Notes: generated by a model not told the origin, from the letters alone. DNA of 64,000 nt from Comamonadaceae bacterium (GCA_027483665.1 JAIXUC010000041.1:1-64000); one strand, 5' to 3'. Shown: positions 9,145 through 17,973, numbered from the stretch's first letter. Numbers and translations are program-made.

Positions 9145-10413
9145 TCAGAACCGGTGCCGAATGCCGAAGGCCAAGCCGGTGGAGTCTTGACCGGCTCTTC
9201 CCGACACACCGCCCAAGTAGCCGTTGCCACCGGGTGCCACCTGCGCGGTGTTCTTGTTGGCATAGCGAACCAGCACCGCGTTCAAGTCCGTGCGCTTGGA
9301 CAGCGCGTAGGTGTAGGCCACGCCATAAGAGGCCACGTCTGCGTTGGCAGCGGTTTTGTCGTTGTAGCGGGTGTAGGCCACAGAAATGGTATTGGGGCCG
9401 GTGATGTAGCGGTAGCCGATGTGGGCCAAGCTGCCGTCTTGTTTGAACCCATTGATGTAGGCGTTTTGGATGGCGATGGCGGTAGCGCTGCCGCCGAGCT
9501 GCGTGGCCAGGGTCGACAGGCCGCTGGGGTTTTCGTCCTTGATGTTGCCCAGCAAGGCGCTGATGGTGCCGCCGCCCACGGGGGCAGAAGCGCCCAGCAC
9601 CGTCGTGGTGAGCGACTTGGCGCCCAGCTCGTTGTTGCGGCTGTTGTAGCCAAGCCCCACCGAGAAGTCATCGCTCTTGTAGTTGACGTTGAAGCCCACC
9701 AGACGGCTCTTGCCGCTGTCGCCAGCCACTTCGCCAAAACCCACCATGGCAGCAGCGCTGATGCCGCCGGTCTGAATACGGTAGGCCAAGGCGTTGCTCA
9801 CGCGGATGTCGACGCCCGCGGGCAGCGACACAATCTGCCCCGCCGCCAAGCCAGACTGCGTTTGCATGATGTCGTAGTTGCCCTGGATTTCGAAAGCAGG
9901 CGTGTACTGACGCCCAGCCAGCACTGCGCCTACGGGTGTGATGAGGCCCAGGAAAATCTGCCGGTCAAAGTAAGCACCGGCCACGTTCACGCCAATCTGC
10001 CCGCCCAGCGCGTTGGCCGCACCCGTCACCAAAGCCCCGACGCCCGGCAGCGCTGGGTTCAGCCCCAGCCCAGCCACGGTCGACAGCCTGTCTGGCAACT
10101 GGGTGCCCGAAATCGGCCGGTTCGTCACCGAACCTGTATCTGCTTCAAAGCGGTTTTCCAAAGTGAAGATGGCGCGGTAGCCGCCGCCCAAATCTTCATT
10201 GCCGCGCAAACCCCAGCGAGAGCCTTCCATGATGCCGCTGGCGACTTGGGTAACGGTGCCAGCGCGCAGGCCCGAGACGCGGGTGACGCCGGCGTCCACC
10301 AAACCATAGATGGTGACGGTCGATTGGGCCTGCGCCGCGCCGCAGCACAGCAAAGTGGCGGCCAGAGCAGTGGCGCGCAGGAGAGGGGAGTGGTGGCGTG
10401 GTGTGGTGCTCAT
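9145..10413 (-). CDS. Gram-negative porin
   Basis: A 422-aa trimeric outer-membrane porin of the betaproteobacterial general porin family. A signal peptide ends at AAQAQ, followed by STVTIYGLVDAGVTRVSG, and the C-terminus LAFGIRHRF ends in the Phe needed for BAM recognition. It is roughly 90 residues longer than the two porins on the other strand, and the extra length is spread over loop-like Gly/Ala/Ser-rich stretches. The start at 10413 gives a normal signal peptide. It is divergent from the porin at 10910, with a 496-base gap between them. Substrate preference cannot be told. Confidence 0.9.
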   Translation of the reverse strand: MSTTPRHHSPLLRATALAATLLCCGAAQAQSTVTIYGLVDAGVTRVSGLRAGTVTQVASGIMEGSRWGLRGNEDLGGGYRAIFTLENRFEADTGSVTNRPISGTQLPDRLSTVAGLGLNPALPGVGALVTGAANALGGQIGVNVAGAYFDRQIFLGLITPVGAVLAGRQYTPAFEIQGNYDIMQTQSGLAAGQIVSLPAGVDIRVSNALAYRIQTGGISAAAMVGFGEVAGDSGKSRLVGFNVNYKSDDFSVGLGYNSRNNELGAKSLTTTVLGASAPVGGGTISALLGNIKDENPSGLSTLATQLGGSATAIAIQNAYINGFKQDGSLAHIGYRYITGPNTISVAYTRYNDKTAANADVASYGVAYTYALSKRTDLNAVLVRYANKNTAQVAPGGNGYLGGVSGRAGQDSTGLAFGIRHRF

Positions 10414-10804
10414 GGGGTTCTCGAAACAGAGTGTTGGTGGGCAAAACCGTTGAACGTTGATGAAAAACACGCTGCAGCCCGTTGACATCACCTCGGACTG
10501 TTAGCTTTTTGCAACATCCGAACTGTAAAAAGCACGGTCGTTCGCTGCAATGAGTGATCACAGCCAAACGCACCCTTTTAGGCATTTTTCTCACAAGGAC
10601 ATACCCTAATCGGTGCCTCTGACGGCGGCCCTAGCCCATGTGCCCGGCTGTAGGCCCGCTGCGGCGGCGCCGGTGCCCGAGCCGCATGCTGCGATGCACC
10701 AAAAGCACGCAGGGCAGGCCGCAGCCGCCAGGGTGCCCCTTCAGACCAATCGTTGCCCGGAGCCAACAACACAGGTCTTGTTCCTCTGCACAAGGGGAAA
10801 GACT
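10414..10804. other. Porin intergenic region
   Basis: Between the two divergent porin genes. Short open frames exist on both strands but none has family features or a good ribosome-binding site. It should hold the promoter of the minus-strand porin, which I could not place with confidence. The other porin promoter is listed separately. Confidence 0.4.
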
Positions 10805-10833
10805 TTGCTTCCCTGATGACGCTTTGGTTAAAT
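10805..10833 (+). promoter_or_regulatory. Sigma-70 promoter of the second porin
   Basis: TTGCTT at 10805-10810, a 17-base spacer and TTAAAT at 10828-10833. It is strikingly similar, in sequence and in distance to the start codon (77 bases), to the element in front of the third porin at 12063-12091, which strengthens both calls. Confidence 0.6.
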
Positions 10834-10909
10834 ACAACGCAGGGCTGAATCCCTTTAACCGGCGGGCCTACTCCTCGGGGTCGTCATTGTTCAATTTATG
10901 GAGAAATCA

Positions 10910-11878
10910 ATGAAGAAGAGTCTTTTTGCTCTGGCTGTGCTGGCAGCTTCTGGCGTCGCTTCGGCTCAGACCGCGACCGTTTATGGCTTGGTGGACGCTT
11001 GGATTGGCAGCGAAAAAGATGCTGGTACCGGCGTCAGCAACACCAGAGTCAACAGCGGTGGTTTCAATGGCTCGCGTTGGGGCATCCGCGGCTCTGAAGA
11101 TTTGGGCGGTGGCCTGAAGGCCAACTTCCAGTTGGAGCAGGGCTTTAACGTTGACACTGGCACTGGTACTGCTGGCCAAGCGTTTTCCCGCCAATCGTGG
11201 ATCGGTTTGTCAGGCGATTTCGGTGCTGTCAAGGTCGGCAAGACCTGGACCGCTTTCGACGACCTGTACGGTGCCACCAACTTCAGCTTCGACTCGAACA
11301 TCGGCGCAGCCGGTTTCGTGCTGGACACGGTCAACTATCAAGACCGTCCCGGCAACACCATCCGCTACGAAACCCCTGATTTCGACGGCATCAACGCTTC
11401 TTTCAGCTATAGCTTCGGCGAAAACAAGACGGCAGCTCTCAGCGCTGGCAACGTGACGTCGTTTGCTGTGTCCTACGCTGGCGGCCCCGTGTTCCTTGGC
11501 TTGGGCTACCAAGTTGAGAAGTCGCAAGGTGGTGCACCTGCCAATCTGAAGTACACCCGCCTGAATGGCTCGTATGACTTCGGCGTGGCCAAGCTGCTGT
11601 TGACGTACGGCAAGGTCAGCCAAAGCGCTGTGACCGACGTCACCGAGTACGCCATTGGCGCAGACGTGCCAATCTCTGGCGCACTGACTTTGTCTGGTGG
11701 CTATGTCGCCTCCAAGGAAAAGATTGCTGCCACCGTGAAGCACACCGGCTACAGCATCACCGCCAAGTACGACATGTCCAAGCGCACCTTCTTCTACGCT
11801 GGTTACGAGCGTGACAAGGTGAAGAACGCTGCCAACGCCCACACGATCTTGGCTGCTGGCGTCCAGCACCGGTTCTGA
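10910..11878 (+). CDS. Gram-negative porin
   Basis: A 322-aa outer-membrane porin. Its signal peptide MKKSLFALAVLAASGVASAQ is followed by TATVYGLVDAW, and the chain ends in GVQHRF. GGAG lies just upstream of the ATG at 10910; the ATG at 10898 has none. The motif SRWGIRGSEDLGGGLKANF around residue 60 is the usual first hairpin of the family. It is followed by a strong terminator, so it is a single-gene unit. It is closely related to the next gene, suggesting tandem duplication with divergence of the surface loops. Confidence 0.93.
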   Translation: MKKSLFALAVLAASGVASAQTATVYGLVDAWIGSEKDAGTGVSNTRVNSGGFNGSRWGIRGSEDLGGGLKANFQLEQGFNVDTGTGTAGQAFSRQSWIGLSGDFGAVKVGKTWTAFDDLYGATNFSFDSNIGAAGFVLDTVNYQDRPGNTIRYETPDFDGINASFSYSFGENKTAALSAGNVTSFAVSYAGGPVFLGLGYQVEKSQGGAPANLKYTRLNGSYDFGVAKLLLTYGKVSQSAVTDVTEYAIGADVPISGALTLSGGYVASKEKIAATVKHTGYSITAKYDMSKRTFFYAGYERDKVKNAANAHTILAAGVQHRF

Positions 11879-11917
11879 TGAAGGGTGCTGCTTGCCCCTC
11901 TGTGGGGTAAGCCAGCG

Positions 11918-11946
11918 AAAAAGCCGCCCCTCGGGGCGGCTTTTTC
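11918..11946 (+). terminator. Intrinsic terminator after the second porin
   Basis: Perfect eight-base arms GCCGCCCC (11923-11930) and GGGGCGGC (11933-11940) with a two-base loop, followed by TTTTTC. Confidence 0.9.
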
Positions 11947-12062
11947 TTGTGCGGCCGCCGGCGCCGGGTGCGCAACGCCGGGGCGTGGCGCGTGCTGTGT
12001 AACAAGGCGTTGTAGGCCGCCAACACTTCTGCTGCAAAGCGGTGCATCTCTGCTCAAAGCCT

Positions 12063-12091
12063 TTGCTCCCATTGGCGCCCTCTGGTTCAAT
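12063..12091 (+). promoter_or_regulatory. Sigma-70 promoter of the third porin
   Basis: TTGCTC at 12063-12068, a 17-base spacer and TTCAAT at 12086-12091, 78 bases before the start codon. The TGG just before the -10 element is shared with the second porin promoter. Confidence 0.6.
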
Positions 12092-12168
12092 CCTTTCAGC
12101 TTCTGACTCAGGAGTGGAGCGGCTGCCGGTTCGGGCGGCTGATCATGATCAACCTTGGAGATAAACGA

Positions 12169-13182
12169 ATGAAAAAGTCTCTGATCGCGCTGGCAGTGCT
12201 GGCCGCATCGGGTGCCGCAATGGCGCAATCCACCGTGACCCTCTATGGTCGCGTTGACGCAGCGATTGGTACGCTGAAGACCGGCGTAGTTCCCGGCGCT
12301 GGCACCCTCAGCCAGACCGGCGTGTTCAACGGTTCCGTTGGCGGCCTGACCGGCAGCCGTTGGGGCCTGCGTGGCACGGAAGACCTGGGCGGCGGCTTGA
12401 CCGCCAGCTTCAAGTTGGAAAACCGCTACAACGTTGACCTCGGCACGCAAGCTGACGCCTTCCTGGGCGAAAGCTTCGTGGCTTTGGGCGGTGGTTTCGG
12501 TACCGTCAAGCTGGGCCGCACGTTCACGGCATTTGATGACGCACGCGCCATCGCTGTTAGCCGTAGCCTGTGGGACTCTTCTTTCACCCCCACCGCTTTT
12601 GCATACGGTGCAGGCAATGCTGACTACGCTGCCCGTTCTGCCAACACCATCCGTTACGAAACGCCTTCGTTCAGCGGCTTCGCTGGTGCTATCAGCTACG
12701 GCTTCGGCGAGAACAAGACTGCTGTTGCCTCCGCAACCGACATCCTGTCTCTGCACATCCGCTACGTTGCTGGCCCATTGGCTGTTGCCTACGGCTACCA
12801 GAACGAAGAACTCGCTGGAAACACGGACGTTGACTTCAACCAGATCTCCGCTTCGTACAACTTCGGCGTGGCCGCTGTGAGCGGTGGCTGGAATAAGCGT
12901 GACGGCAGCACCCCAGCACTGGGCGAAGACACCGGCTTCACCCTCGGTGTGAACGTGCCTTCTGGTGCCATGAACTTCTCGGCTGGCTACGCCACCGAAA
13001 AGACCAAGACCAACGGTGCCACCACGGCCAAGGGCTCTGGCTTCGCTCTGGGCGCAACGTACTCTTTGTCCAAGCGCACCACGCTGTACGCTGGCTACGA
13101 GAGCTCCAAGCGTGAGAACGGCGCTGGCGTGAAGACGGCACAAGAAAAGCAGACCACGGTTGGCGTTCGCCACGACTTCTGA
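12169..13182 (+). CDS. Gram-negative porin
   Basis: A 337-aa outer-membrane porin with signal peptide MKKSLIALAVLAASGAAMAQ, mature start STVTLYGRVDAAIG, first-hairpin motif SRWGLRGTEDLGGGL and C-terminus TVGVRHDF. The start at 12169 follows TTGGAG; the in-frame ATG at 12145 is rejected because it would spoil the signal peptide. It is flanked by its own promoter and terminator. Codon use is clean and uniform, as expected of a highly expressed gene. Confidence 0.93.
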   Translation: MKKSLIALAVLAASGAAMAQSTVTLYGRVDAAIGTLKTGVVPGAGTLSQTGVFNGSVGGLTGSRWGLRGTEDLGGGLTASFKLENRYNVDLGTQADAFLGESFVALGGGFGTVKLGRTFTAFDDARAIAVSRSLWDSSFTPTAFAYGAGNADYAARSANTIRYETPSFSGFAGAISYGFGENKTAVASATDILSLHIRYVAGPLAVAYGYQNEELAGNTDVDFNQISASYNFGVAAVSGGWNKRDGSTPALGEDTGFTLGVNVPSGAMNFSAGYATEKTKTNGATTAKGSGFALGATYSLSKRTTLYAGYESSKRENGAGVKTAQEKQTTVGVRHDF

Positions 13183-13223
13183 TCTGTCGCTGGCGTGAGC
13201 CAGTGATTGACAGTTGAAGTGAA

Positions 13224-13253
13224 GCCACCTGCCTCCCGGCAGGTGGCTTTTTT
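13224..13253 (+). terminator. Intrinsic terminator after the third porin
   Basis: Ten-base arms GCCACCTGCC (13224-13233) and GGCAGGTGGC (13238-13247), four-base loop, then six T. Confidence 0.92.
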
Positions 13254-13270
13254 CATGTCTGGAGTATTCA

Positions 13271-14041
13271 ATGCACCTACACCTGCATTTGCCCTTTTTT
13301 CGCGCTCACAACCTCTGGGTGTGGTTGATGCTGGTTGCGCTGAGCGGTTGCGCAAGCGGGCCAGACAGCCCGTCTCGCCAGCAAGCAGAACTGCCCCCAT
13401 GGCCTGTGTTGCCTGCTGCCAGTGCCGTGGCTTGGCAGCACCGCACCTTTCCGGGCAAGCAGCCCACCGAGTTTCAGTTGACGCGCCAGGACGGCCGCGA
13501 CGTCGTGCGGGCCAAGTCTGAAGGCACCATGAGCGCGCTGCGCAAGCCTTTGCGAGTGGAGGCCGCCAACTTGGGGCAGCTGGCTTTTTCCTGGAAGGTC
13601 AGCCAGTTTCCCGACGAGGCCGACATGGGCGACCGGGCTTTGGAAGACTCCGCTGCGCGCCTGGTCTTGGTGTTCGAAGGCGACCGCAACACATTTTCTT
13701 CGCGCGACGCCTCGCTCTCCGAGCTGCTGCACACCTTCACCGGGGAGCCGCTGCCCTACGCCACCCTCATGTACGTCTGGTGCAACCTGCGCCCGGTAGG
13801 CACGGTCATCCTCAACCCCCGCACCGAGCGCGTGCGCAAACTGGTGGTGCAAAGCGGCACGGCAGACGCCAACCGCTGGCTCGACTACCAGCGCGACATC
13901 CGCGCCGACTACATCGCCGCCTTTGGCAAGCCGCCCGGTGCCCTAGTGGGCATCGCGCTCATGACCGACAGCGACAACACCGGCAACAGCGCGCTGGCTT
14001 GGTACGGCGAGCCCAAGTTGTTGCCGATGGCTGGGAAGTAG
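13271..14041 (+). CDS. DUF3047-type lipoprotein
   Basis: A 256-aa predicted lipoprotein. The N-terminal hydrophobic stretch ends in the lipobox LSGCAS (Cys near residue 27). The body resembles DUF3047 proteins: FSWKVSQFPDEADMGDRALEDSAARLVLVFEG, then LMYVWCNL and a C-terminal block with LMTDSDNTGNSALAWYG. The family's function is unknown; the fold is thought to be beta-sandwich and the location periplasmic. GGAG lies just before the ATG. The start codon of the following HTH gene is only five bases beyond the stop, so the two are probably cotranscribed. Confidence 0.8.
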   Translation: MHLHLHLPFFRAHNLWVWLMLVALSGCASGPDSPSRQQAELPPWPVLPAASAVAWQHRTFPGKQPTEFQLTRQDGRDVVRAKSEGTMSALRKPLRVEAANLGQLAFSWKVSQFPDEADMGDRALEDSAARLVLVFEGDRNTFSSRDASLSELLHTFTGEPLPYATLMYVWCNLRPVGTVILNPRTERVRKLVVQSGTADANRWLDYQRDIRADYIAAFGKPPGALVGIALMTDSDNTGNSALAWYGEPKLLPMAGK

Positions 14042-14046
14042 CGCGC

Positions 14047-14355
14047 ATGAAACCCGAGCTGCTCGAAGAAATTCACCCCGGCGAAATCCTGCTGGAAGAC
14101 TTCATGAAGCCCATGGGCATCAGCGCGCGCCAGCTTTCTTCAGACATTGATGTATCGCCCAGCCGCATCAGCAAGCTGGTGCACGGCCAGCGCCCTGTCA
14201 CCGCAGACACCGCGCTGCGCCTGGGCCTGTTCTTCAGCATGGAACCGCGCTTTTGGCTCAACCTTCAGTCTGAATACGACATGCGGGTGGCTGATCGAGA
14301 GCTGAAGCCCAAACTGTCTCCCCGGATTCGGGTGTATCAGCCTACTGAGGGGTAA
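14047..14355 (+). CDS. HigA-family antitoxin / XRE regulator (no toxin adjacent)
   Basis: A 102-aa HigA-type HTH protein. The N-terminal HPGEILLEDFMKPMGISARQLS followed by SPSRISKLVHGQRPVTADTALRLG is the standard HigA helix-turn-helix, and FFSMEPRFWLNLQSEYDM is its conserved C-terminal half. In HigBA modules this protein neutralises the HigB ribonuclease and represses the operon. Here the gene upstream encodes a lipoprotein and no HigB-like frame is found on either side, so it appears to be an orphan that may act only as a regulator. Confidence 0.85.
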   Translation: MKPELLEEIHPGEILLEDFMKPMGISARQLSSDIDVSPSRISKLVHGQRPVTADTALRLGLFFSMEPRFWLNLQSEYDMRVADRELKPKLSPRIRVYQPTEG

Positions 14356-14365
14356 GCCAAGTGTG

Positions 14366-14409
14366 CACGATAACAAGGCTCGTGTTATCGTGTTTTTAAT
14401 ATGTTATCG
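14366..14409 (+). promoter_or_regulatory. Candidate operator with three half-sites
   Basis: A perfect inverted repeat, CACGATAACA (14366-14375) and TGTTATCGTG (14383-14392), is followed by a third direct copy of TGTTATCG at 14402-14409, 19 bases from the second. The third copy overlaps the ATG at 14401. The arrangement suggests autoregulation by the downstream antitoxin-like protein. The T run after the second arm could also make it a weak terminator for the HigA gene. Confidence 0.6.
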
Positions 14410-15414
14410 AATGCCGCTTTCCCTAGCAGCCTAGAGGCCGACGCTAGCGCGTACTTGCGCGAAGCCTTGGGGCTTGCCGCCGAAGTCCAGGCATGGCCAG
14501 CGGCAGCCAAACTGCCTTACTTTCTCACTGACGGCTTCGAGGTTCGGGCGCTGAGCCTGCTGGGTCGACAGATTCTCCTCGCCATTGACCGGCGCACCGA
14601 AAAACAAGGCTTGGCGCATGTTCGAGGACAGATGGACAAGCTACACCGGTTGGCCGGCCTGCCCGTGGTCTACGTCACGGGCGCTATGGCTTCCTACGAG
14701 CGCAGGCACCTGATCGAACAGAAGGTGCCGTTTTTGGTGCCGGGTAACCAGCTTTACCTGCCCGACTTAGGGGTAGACCTGCGCGAACACTTCCGCCGGC
14801 CGCCTGCCGCTGCTGGCGTTGCCCTCAGCCCCGCCACGCAGGCGATGCTGATTGCGGTCTTGCTGCACCAGCCTTGGCGTGGCGAATGGCAGCCAGCAGA
14901 AGTGATGGGCGAACTGGGCTACACCGCCATGACTTTGTCGCGTGCCGTGAAAGAACTGGTCGCCGCTGATGTGGCGACGCTGCGCACCGAGGGCAGGGCG
15001 CGTTGGCTGCACACGGAGCATTCGGCGCATGAAACCTGGCAACACGCCAAGCCGTTGCTGCGCAGCCCAGTCAAGAAGCGGTTCTGGGCGAGGCCGTTCA
15101 AAAAATGGCAGCCACCCCACATCAAGCTGGCGAGTTTGAGCGCTCTGGCGCGGCATTCCATGCTGGCCGAGCCGCCTTGGCCGATTTTTGCCCTGAGCCC
15201 AGCCCAATGGAAGGCTGCCGTTGAGGCGGGCATCGAAGCCCTGCCCGCGCAGTTGCCGGGTGCCTGCGAATGGGAAGTTTGGCACTACAGCCCAGCGCTC
15301 GTGGCAGACAGCGACACCGTAGACCCCCTGTCCTTGGCGCTCAGCCTGCAGGAGCACAGCGACGAGCGCGTTCAGCTCGCGCTCGATGAGCTTGAGGGGC
15401 AATTCCCGTGGTGA
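14401..15414 (+). CDS. AbiEi-like antitoxin, winged-helix protein
   Basis: A 337-aa protein with a winged-helix segment at about 150-205 (MLIAVLLHQPWRGEW... ELGYTAMTLSRAVKELVAADV) and a long C-terminal domain. It overlaps by a few bases a nucleotidyltransferase gene that looks like AbiEii, and in AbiE modules the first gene encodes such a winged-helix antitoxin that represses the operon. I do not see close motif identity to characterised AbiEi, so this rests partly on gene order. The ATG at 14401 lies inside the operator repeat and has no ribosome-binding site, so the transcript may be leaderless. Confidence 0.55.
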   Translation: MLSNAAFPSSLEADASAYLREALGLAAEVQAWPAAAKLPYFLTDGFEVRALSLLGRQILLAIDRRTEKQGLAHVRGQMDKLHRLAGLPVVYVTGAMASYERRHLIEQKVPFLVPGNQLYLPDLGVDLREHFRRPPAAAGVALSPATQAMLIAVLLHQPWRGEWQPAEVMGELGYTAMTLSRAVKELVAADVATLRTEGRARWLHTEHSAHETWQHAKPLLRSPVKKRFWARPFKKWQPPHIKLASLSALARHSMLAEPPWPIFALSPAQWKAAVEAGIEALPAQLPGACEWEVWHYSPALVADSDTVDPLSLALSLQEHSDERVQLALDELEGQFPW

Positions 15415-16184
15415 GGGGCCTGGAGCTCTTCAGGCAACACTTTGCTGGTCACGCCGACCAGTTTGTGCTGATCGGCGGTACGGCAGCCGCTTTGGCGATG
15501 GAAGAAGCCGGGCTGGAGTTTCGCGCCACGAAAGATCTGGACATCGTTCTTCACATCGAGGCCCTCACCCCGAACTTCGGCGAAGTCTTCTGGGGGTTTA
15601 TCGAAGCGGGCGGCTATGCGATCCGACAGGCGAGCGACACGGGAAAGCCCGTGCTCTATCGATTTCAGAAGCCAGCCGACGCGCGCTTCCCCGTCATGCT
15701 GGAGTTGTTCTGCAGGGCTCCAGAAGGAATCCGTCTCGCTGCGGGCAGCCGCCTCACGCCCGTCCCGCTGGACGATGCCGTGGCCAGCCTGTCGGCCATC
15801 CTCCTGGATGACACGTACTACGAATTCATTCTTGCCGGTCGAAGGCAGGTGGACGGGTTGCCTTGGGTGGGCGAGGACAGGCTGATTCCGCTCAAAGCCA
15901 GCGCCTGGCTGGACCTTGGCGAGCGGCAGGCACGCGGCGAGCCTGTCGACAGCAAGAACATTCGCAAGCACGCCAACGATGTGCTGCGACTGTCGCAACT
16001 CCTCACACCTGGGGTCGTGATCGCTCTGGCTCCAAGGATTGCGCAGGACCTGCGTCGGTTTCTCGATGGCATCTCCGCCGATGGCTCGATCGATCCAAAG
16101 TCCCTCGGATTCAGCCGAAGCTTGGCCGATGTGGTGGAACGGGTGGCGCAGGCCTATGGGTTAAGCAGCGATCGGGCAGATTGA
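15408..16184 (+). CDS. AbiEii-like nucleotidyltransferase toxin
   Basis: A 258-aa protein of the DNA polymerase beta-like nucleotidyltransferase fold. Near the N-terminus VLIGGTAAAL (residues 20-29) and KDLDIVL (42-48) supply the Gly-Gly and Asp-x-Asp motifs seen in AbiEii and MenT toxins, which modify tRNA acceptor ends or nucleotides. Start is GTG at 15408 or 15411; the latter overlaps the upstream stop as GTGA, indicating translational coupling. With the preceding gene it forms a likely type IV or VII toxin-antitoxin or abortive-infection unit. Target and activity are inferred from the motifs only. Confidence 0.65.
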   Translation: MVRGLELFRQHFAGHADQFVLIGGTAAALAMEEAGLEFRATKDLDIVLHIEALTPNFGEVFWGFIEAGGYAIRQASDTGKPVLYRFQKPADARFPVMLELFCRAPEGIRLAAGSRLTPVPLDDAVASLSAILLDDTYYEFILAGRRQVDGLPWVGEDRLIPLKASAWLDLGERQARGEPVDSKNIRKHANDVLRLSQLLTPGVVIALAPRIAQDLRRFLDGISADGSIDPKSLGFSRSLADVVERVAQAYGLSSDRAD

Positions 16185-16280
16185 CCCATGGCCCAGCAAC
16201 GCCACCCGCTGCGGAAAACCCCGTAACAGCGGTTGGCGCGCTTGTTGCATAGTCACGGTTTTGACATTTCAGAGGATCGC

Positions 16281-17867
16281 ATGCGCTTTCAAACTGCTCT
16301 TCTGGCCGCTGCTGCGGCCGCCTTCCTGGTTGCAGGCCCGGCCGTTCAGGCCAAAACCTTCAAGTGGTCCAGCGCCAGTGACATCCCTACGCTGGATATT
16401 CACTCGCAAAACAATGCTTTGGGCAACGGCGTCCACGCCGCCATATACGAAGCCTTGGTCTACTACAACAGCCGCACCTTCAAGGTCGAGCCGCAGTTGG
16501 CCACCGCCTGGCGCGATATCTCGCCGACGCAAATGCGCTTCACCCTGCGCCAGGGCGTGAAGTTCAGCGATGGCTCGACCATGACGGCAGATGACGTGGT
16601 GTTCTCGCTCATGCGCGCCAAAGCCCGCACCTCCAACTACGCGATCTACACGCAAGGCATCGAGCGCGCGGTGAAGGTGGACAACAACACCGTGGACATC
16701 ATCCTGAGCGGCTCCAACCCGGTGTTGCTGAACCAGCTCACCGAGCTGCGCATCATGAGCAAGGCCTGGGCTGAGAAAAACAACTCGGCCGAGCCCAAGG
16801 ACATTCGCACGAAGGACGAAACCTTCGCCCACCGCAACGCCATGGGCACCGGCCCCTACACGGTGAAAGAGTGGCAGCCCGACCAGCGCCTGGTGCTGGT
16901 GGCCAACCCCAACTGGTGGGGCAGGCCAACGGCAGCCACGAACGTGACGGAAATCATCTACAGCCCCATCCGAGCTGAAGCCACGCGCGTGGCCGCACTG
17001 CTGTCGGGCGAGCTGGACTTCATCCTCGACCCGAGCCCACAGGATTTGGCGCGCCTGCGCTCCAACGCCGACCTGAAGGTGATCGACGGCGTCGAGAACC
17101 GCACCATCTTTTTGGGCATGGACCAGTTCCGCACCGAGCTCGTGGGCTCGGATGTGAAGGGCAAAAACCCGCTCAAGGACCAACGCGTGCGCATGGCGCT
17201 GTACCAAGCCATCGACAGCGCCAGCCTGAACCGCGTCACCATGCGGGGCTTAAGCCAGCCCACCGGTGCCCTGGTGGCGCCGCAGGTGGCCGGCTGGACG
17301 GAAAAGGTTCACCAGCGTTTCCCTTTTGACCCGGAAGCTTCCAAAAAGCTGCTGGCAGAAGCCGGTTACCCGAGCGGCTTTGAGGTGGACTTTGCCTGCC
17401 CCAACAACCGCTACATCAGCGACGAAGAAATTTGCCAAGCCATCACCGCCATGTGGGCGCGTGTGGGCGTGAAGGCCAAGCTGCGCACGCTGCCATTGGT
17501 GACTTACTTCCCCATGATCCAGCGCTTTGAAGCCAGCATCTACATGCTCGGCTGGGGCGTGCCCACGTTTGATGCGCTCTACAGCCTGCAGTCGCTCACG
17601 CGCAGCCTGGGCACGGGTGGCGACGGCAACTACAACGTGGGCCGCTACAGCAATCAGCGCATGGACTACATCGTCGACCGCATCAAGACCGAAACCGATC
17701 TGCCGGTGCGCAACCGCCTGATGACCGAAGGCCTGCAACTGGCCTCCGACACGGTCTCGCACATTCCGCTGCACAACCAGATCATTCCCTGGGCCATGAA
17801 GAAGAACATCGACGTGGTACACCGCGCCGACAACCGGCTCGACTGGCGCCTGATCAAGGTCAACTGA
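16281..17867 (+). CDS. ABC transporter substrate-binding protein, family 5
   Basis: A 528-aa periplasmic binding protein of the DppA/OppA family. The signal peptide ends at AVQA before KTFKW, and the family landmark LRQGVKFSDGSTMTADDVVFS lies near residue 90. The start at 16281 follows AGAGG; the upstream ATG at 16233 would destroy the signal peptide. It opens an operon with permeases, ATPases, a hydrolase and a second binding protein. A strong terminator follows it, so this gene is probably expressed in excess of the membrane components. Substrate is likely a peptide or an acylated or modified amino acid. Confidence 0.9.
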   Translation: MRFQTALLAAAAAAFLVAGPAVQAKTFKWSSASDIPTLDIHSQNNALGNGVHAAIYEALVYYNSRTFKVEPQLATAWRDISPTQMRFTLRQGVKFSDGSTMTADDVVFSLMRAKARTSNYAIYTQGIERAVKVDNNTVDIILSGSNPVLLNQLTELRIMSKAWAEKNNSAEPKDIRTKDETFAHRNAMGTGPYTVKEWQPDQRLVLVANPNWWGRPTAATNVTEIIYSPIRAEATRVAALLSGELDFILDPSPQDLARLRSNADLKVIDGVENRTIFLGMDQFRTELVGSDVKGKNPLKDQRVRMALYQAIDSASLNRVTMRGLSQPTGALVAPQVAGWTEKVHQRFPFDPEASKKLLAEAGYPSGFEVDFACPNNRYISDEEICQAITAMWARVGVKAKLRTLPLVTYFPMIQRFEASIYMLGWGVPTFDALYSLQSLTRSLGTGGDGNYNVGRYSNQRMDYIVDRIKTETDLPVRNRLMTEGLQLASDTVSHIPLHNQIIPWAMKKNIDVVHRADNRLDWRLIKVN

Positions 17868-17901
17868 TGTCCGCTGGCCGGCTTTGAGTGGCGCGGCCCT
17901 G

Positions 17902-17948
17902 CACCAACCCCGACGCTATGCACCAGCAGCGTCGGGGTTGGTGTTTTT
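17902..17948 (+). terminator. Strong intercistronic terminator after the binding-protein gene
   Basis: Perfect 15-base arms at 17902-17916 and 17929-17943, 12-base loop, followed by five T. Such a structure between a binding protein gene and its permease gene usually sets a higher level of the binding protein. Confidence 0.92.
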
Positions 17949-17973
17949 CCCTCTCATGGACGTTCCCTGACCC

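Noticed and set aside
10578-10837. Several short open frames between the porins
   Set aside because: They overlap each other on both strands, lack ribosome-binding sites and resemble no family; the region is better explained as regulatory.
14366-14400. Terminator of the HigA gene
   Set aside because: The inverted repeat is followed by T residues but the stem is only moderately stable, and a third copy of the half-site downstream favours an operator; a double role remains possible.
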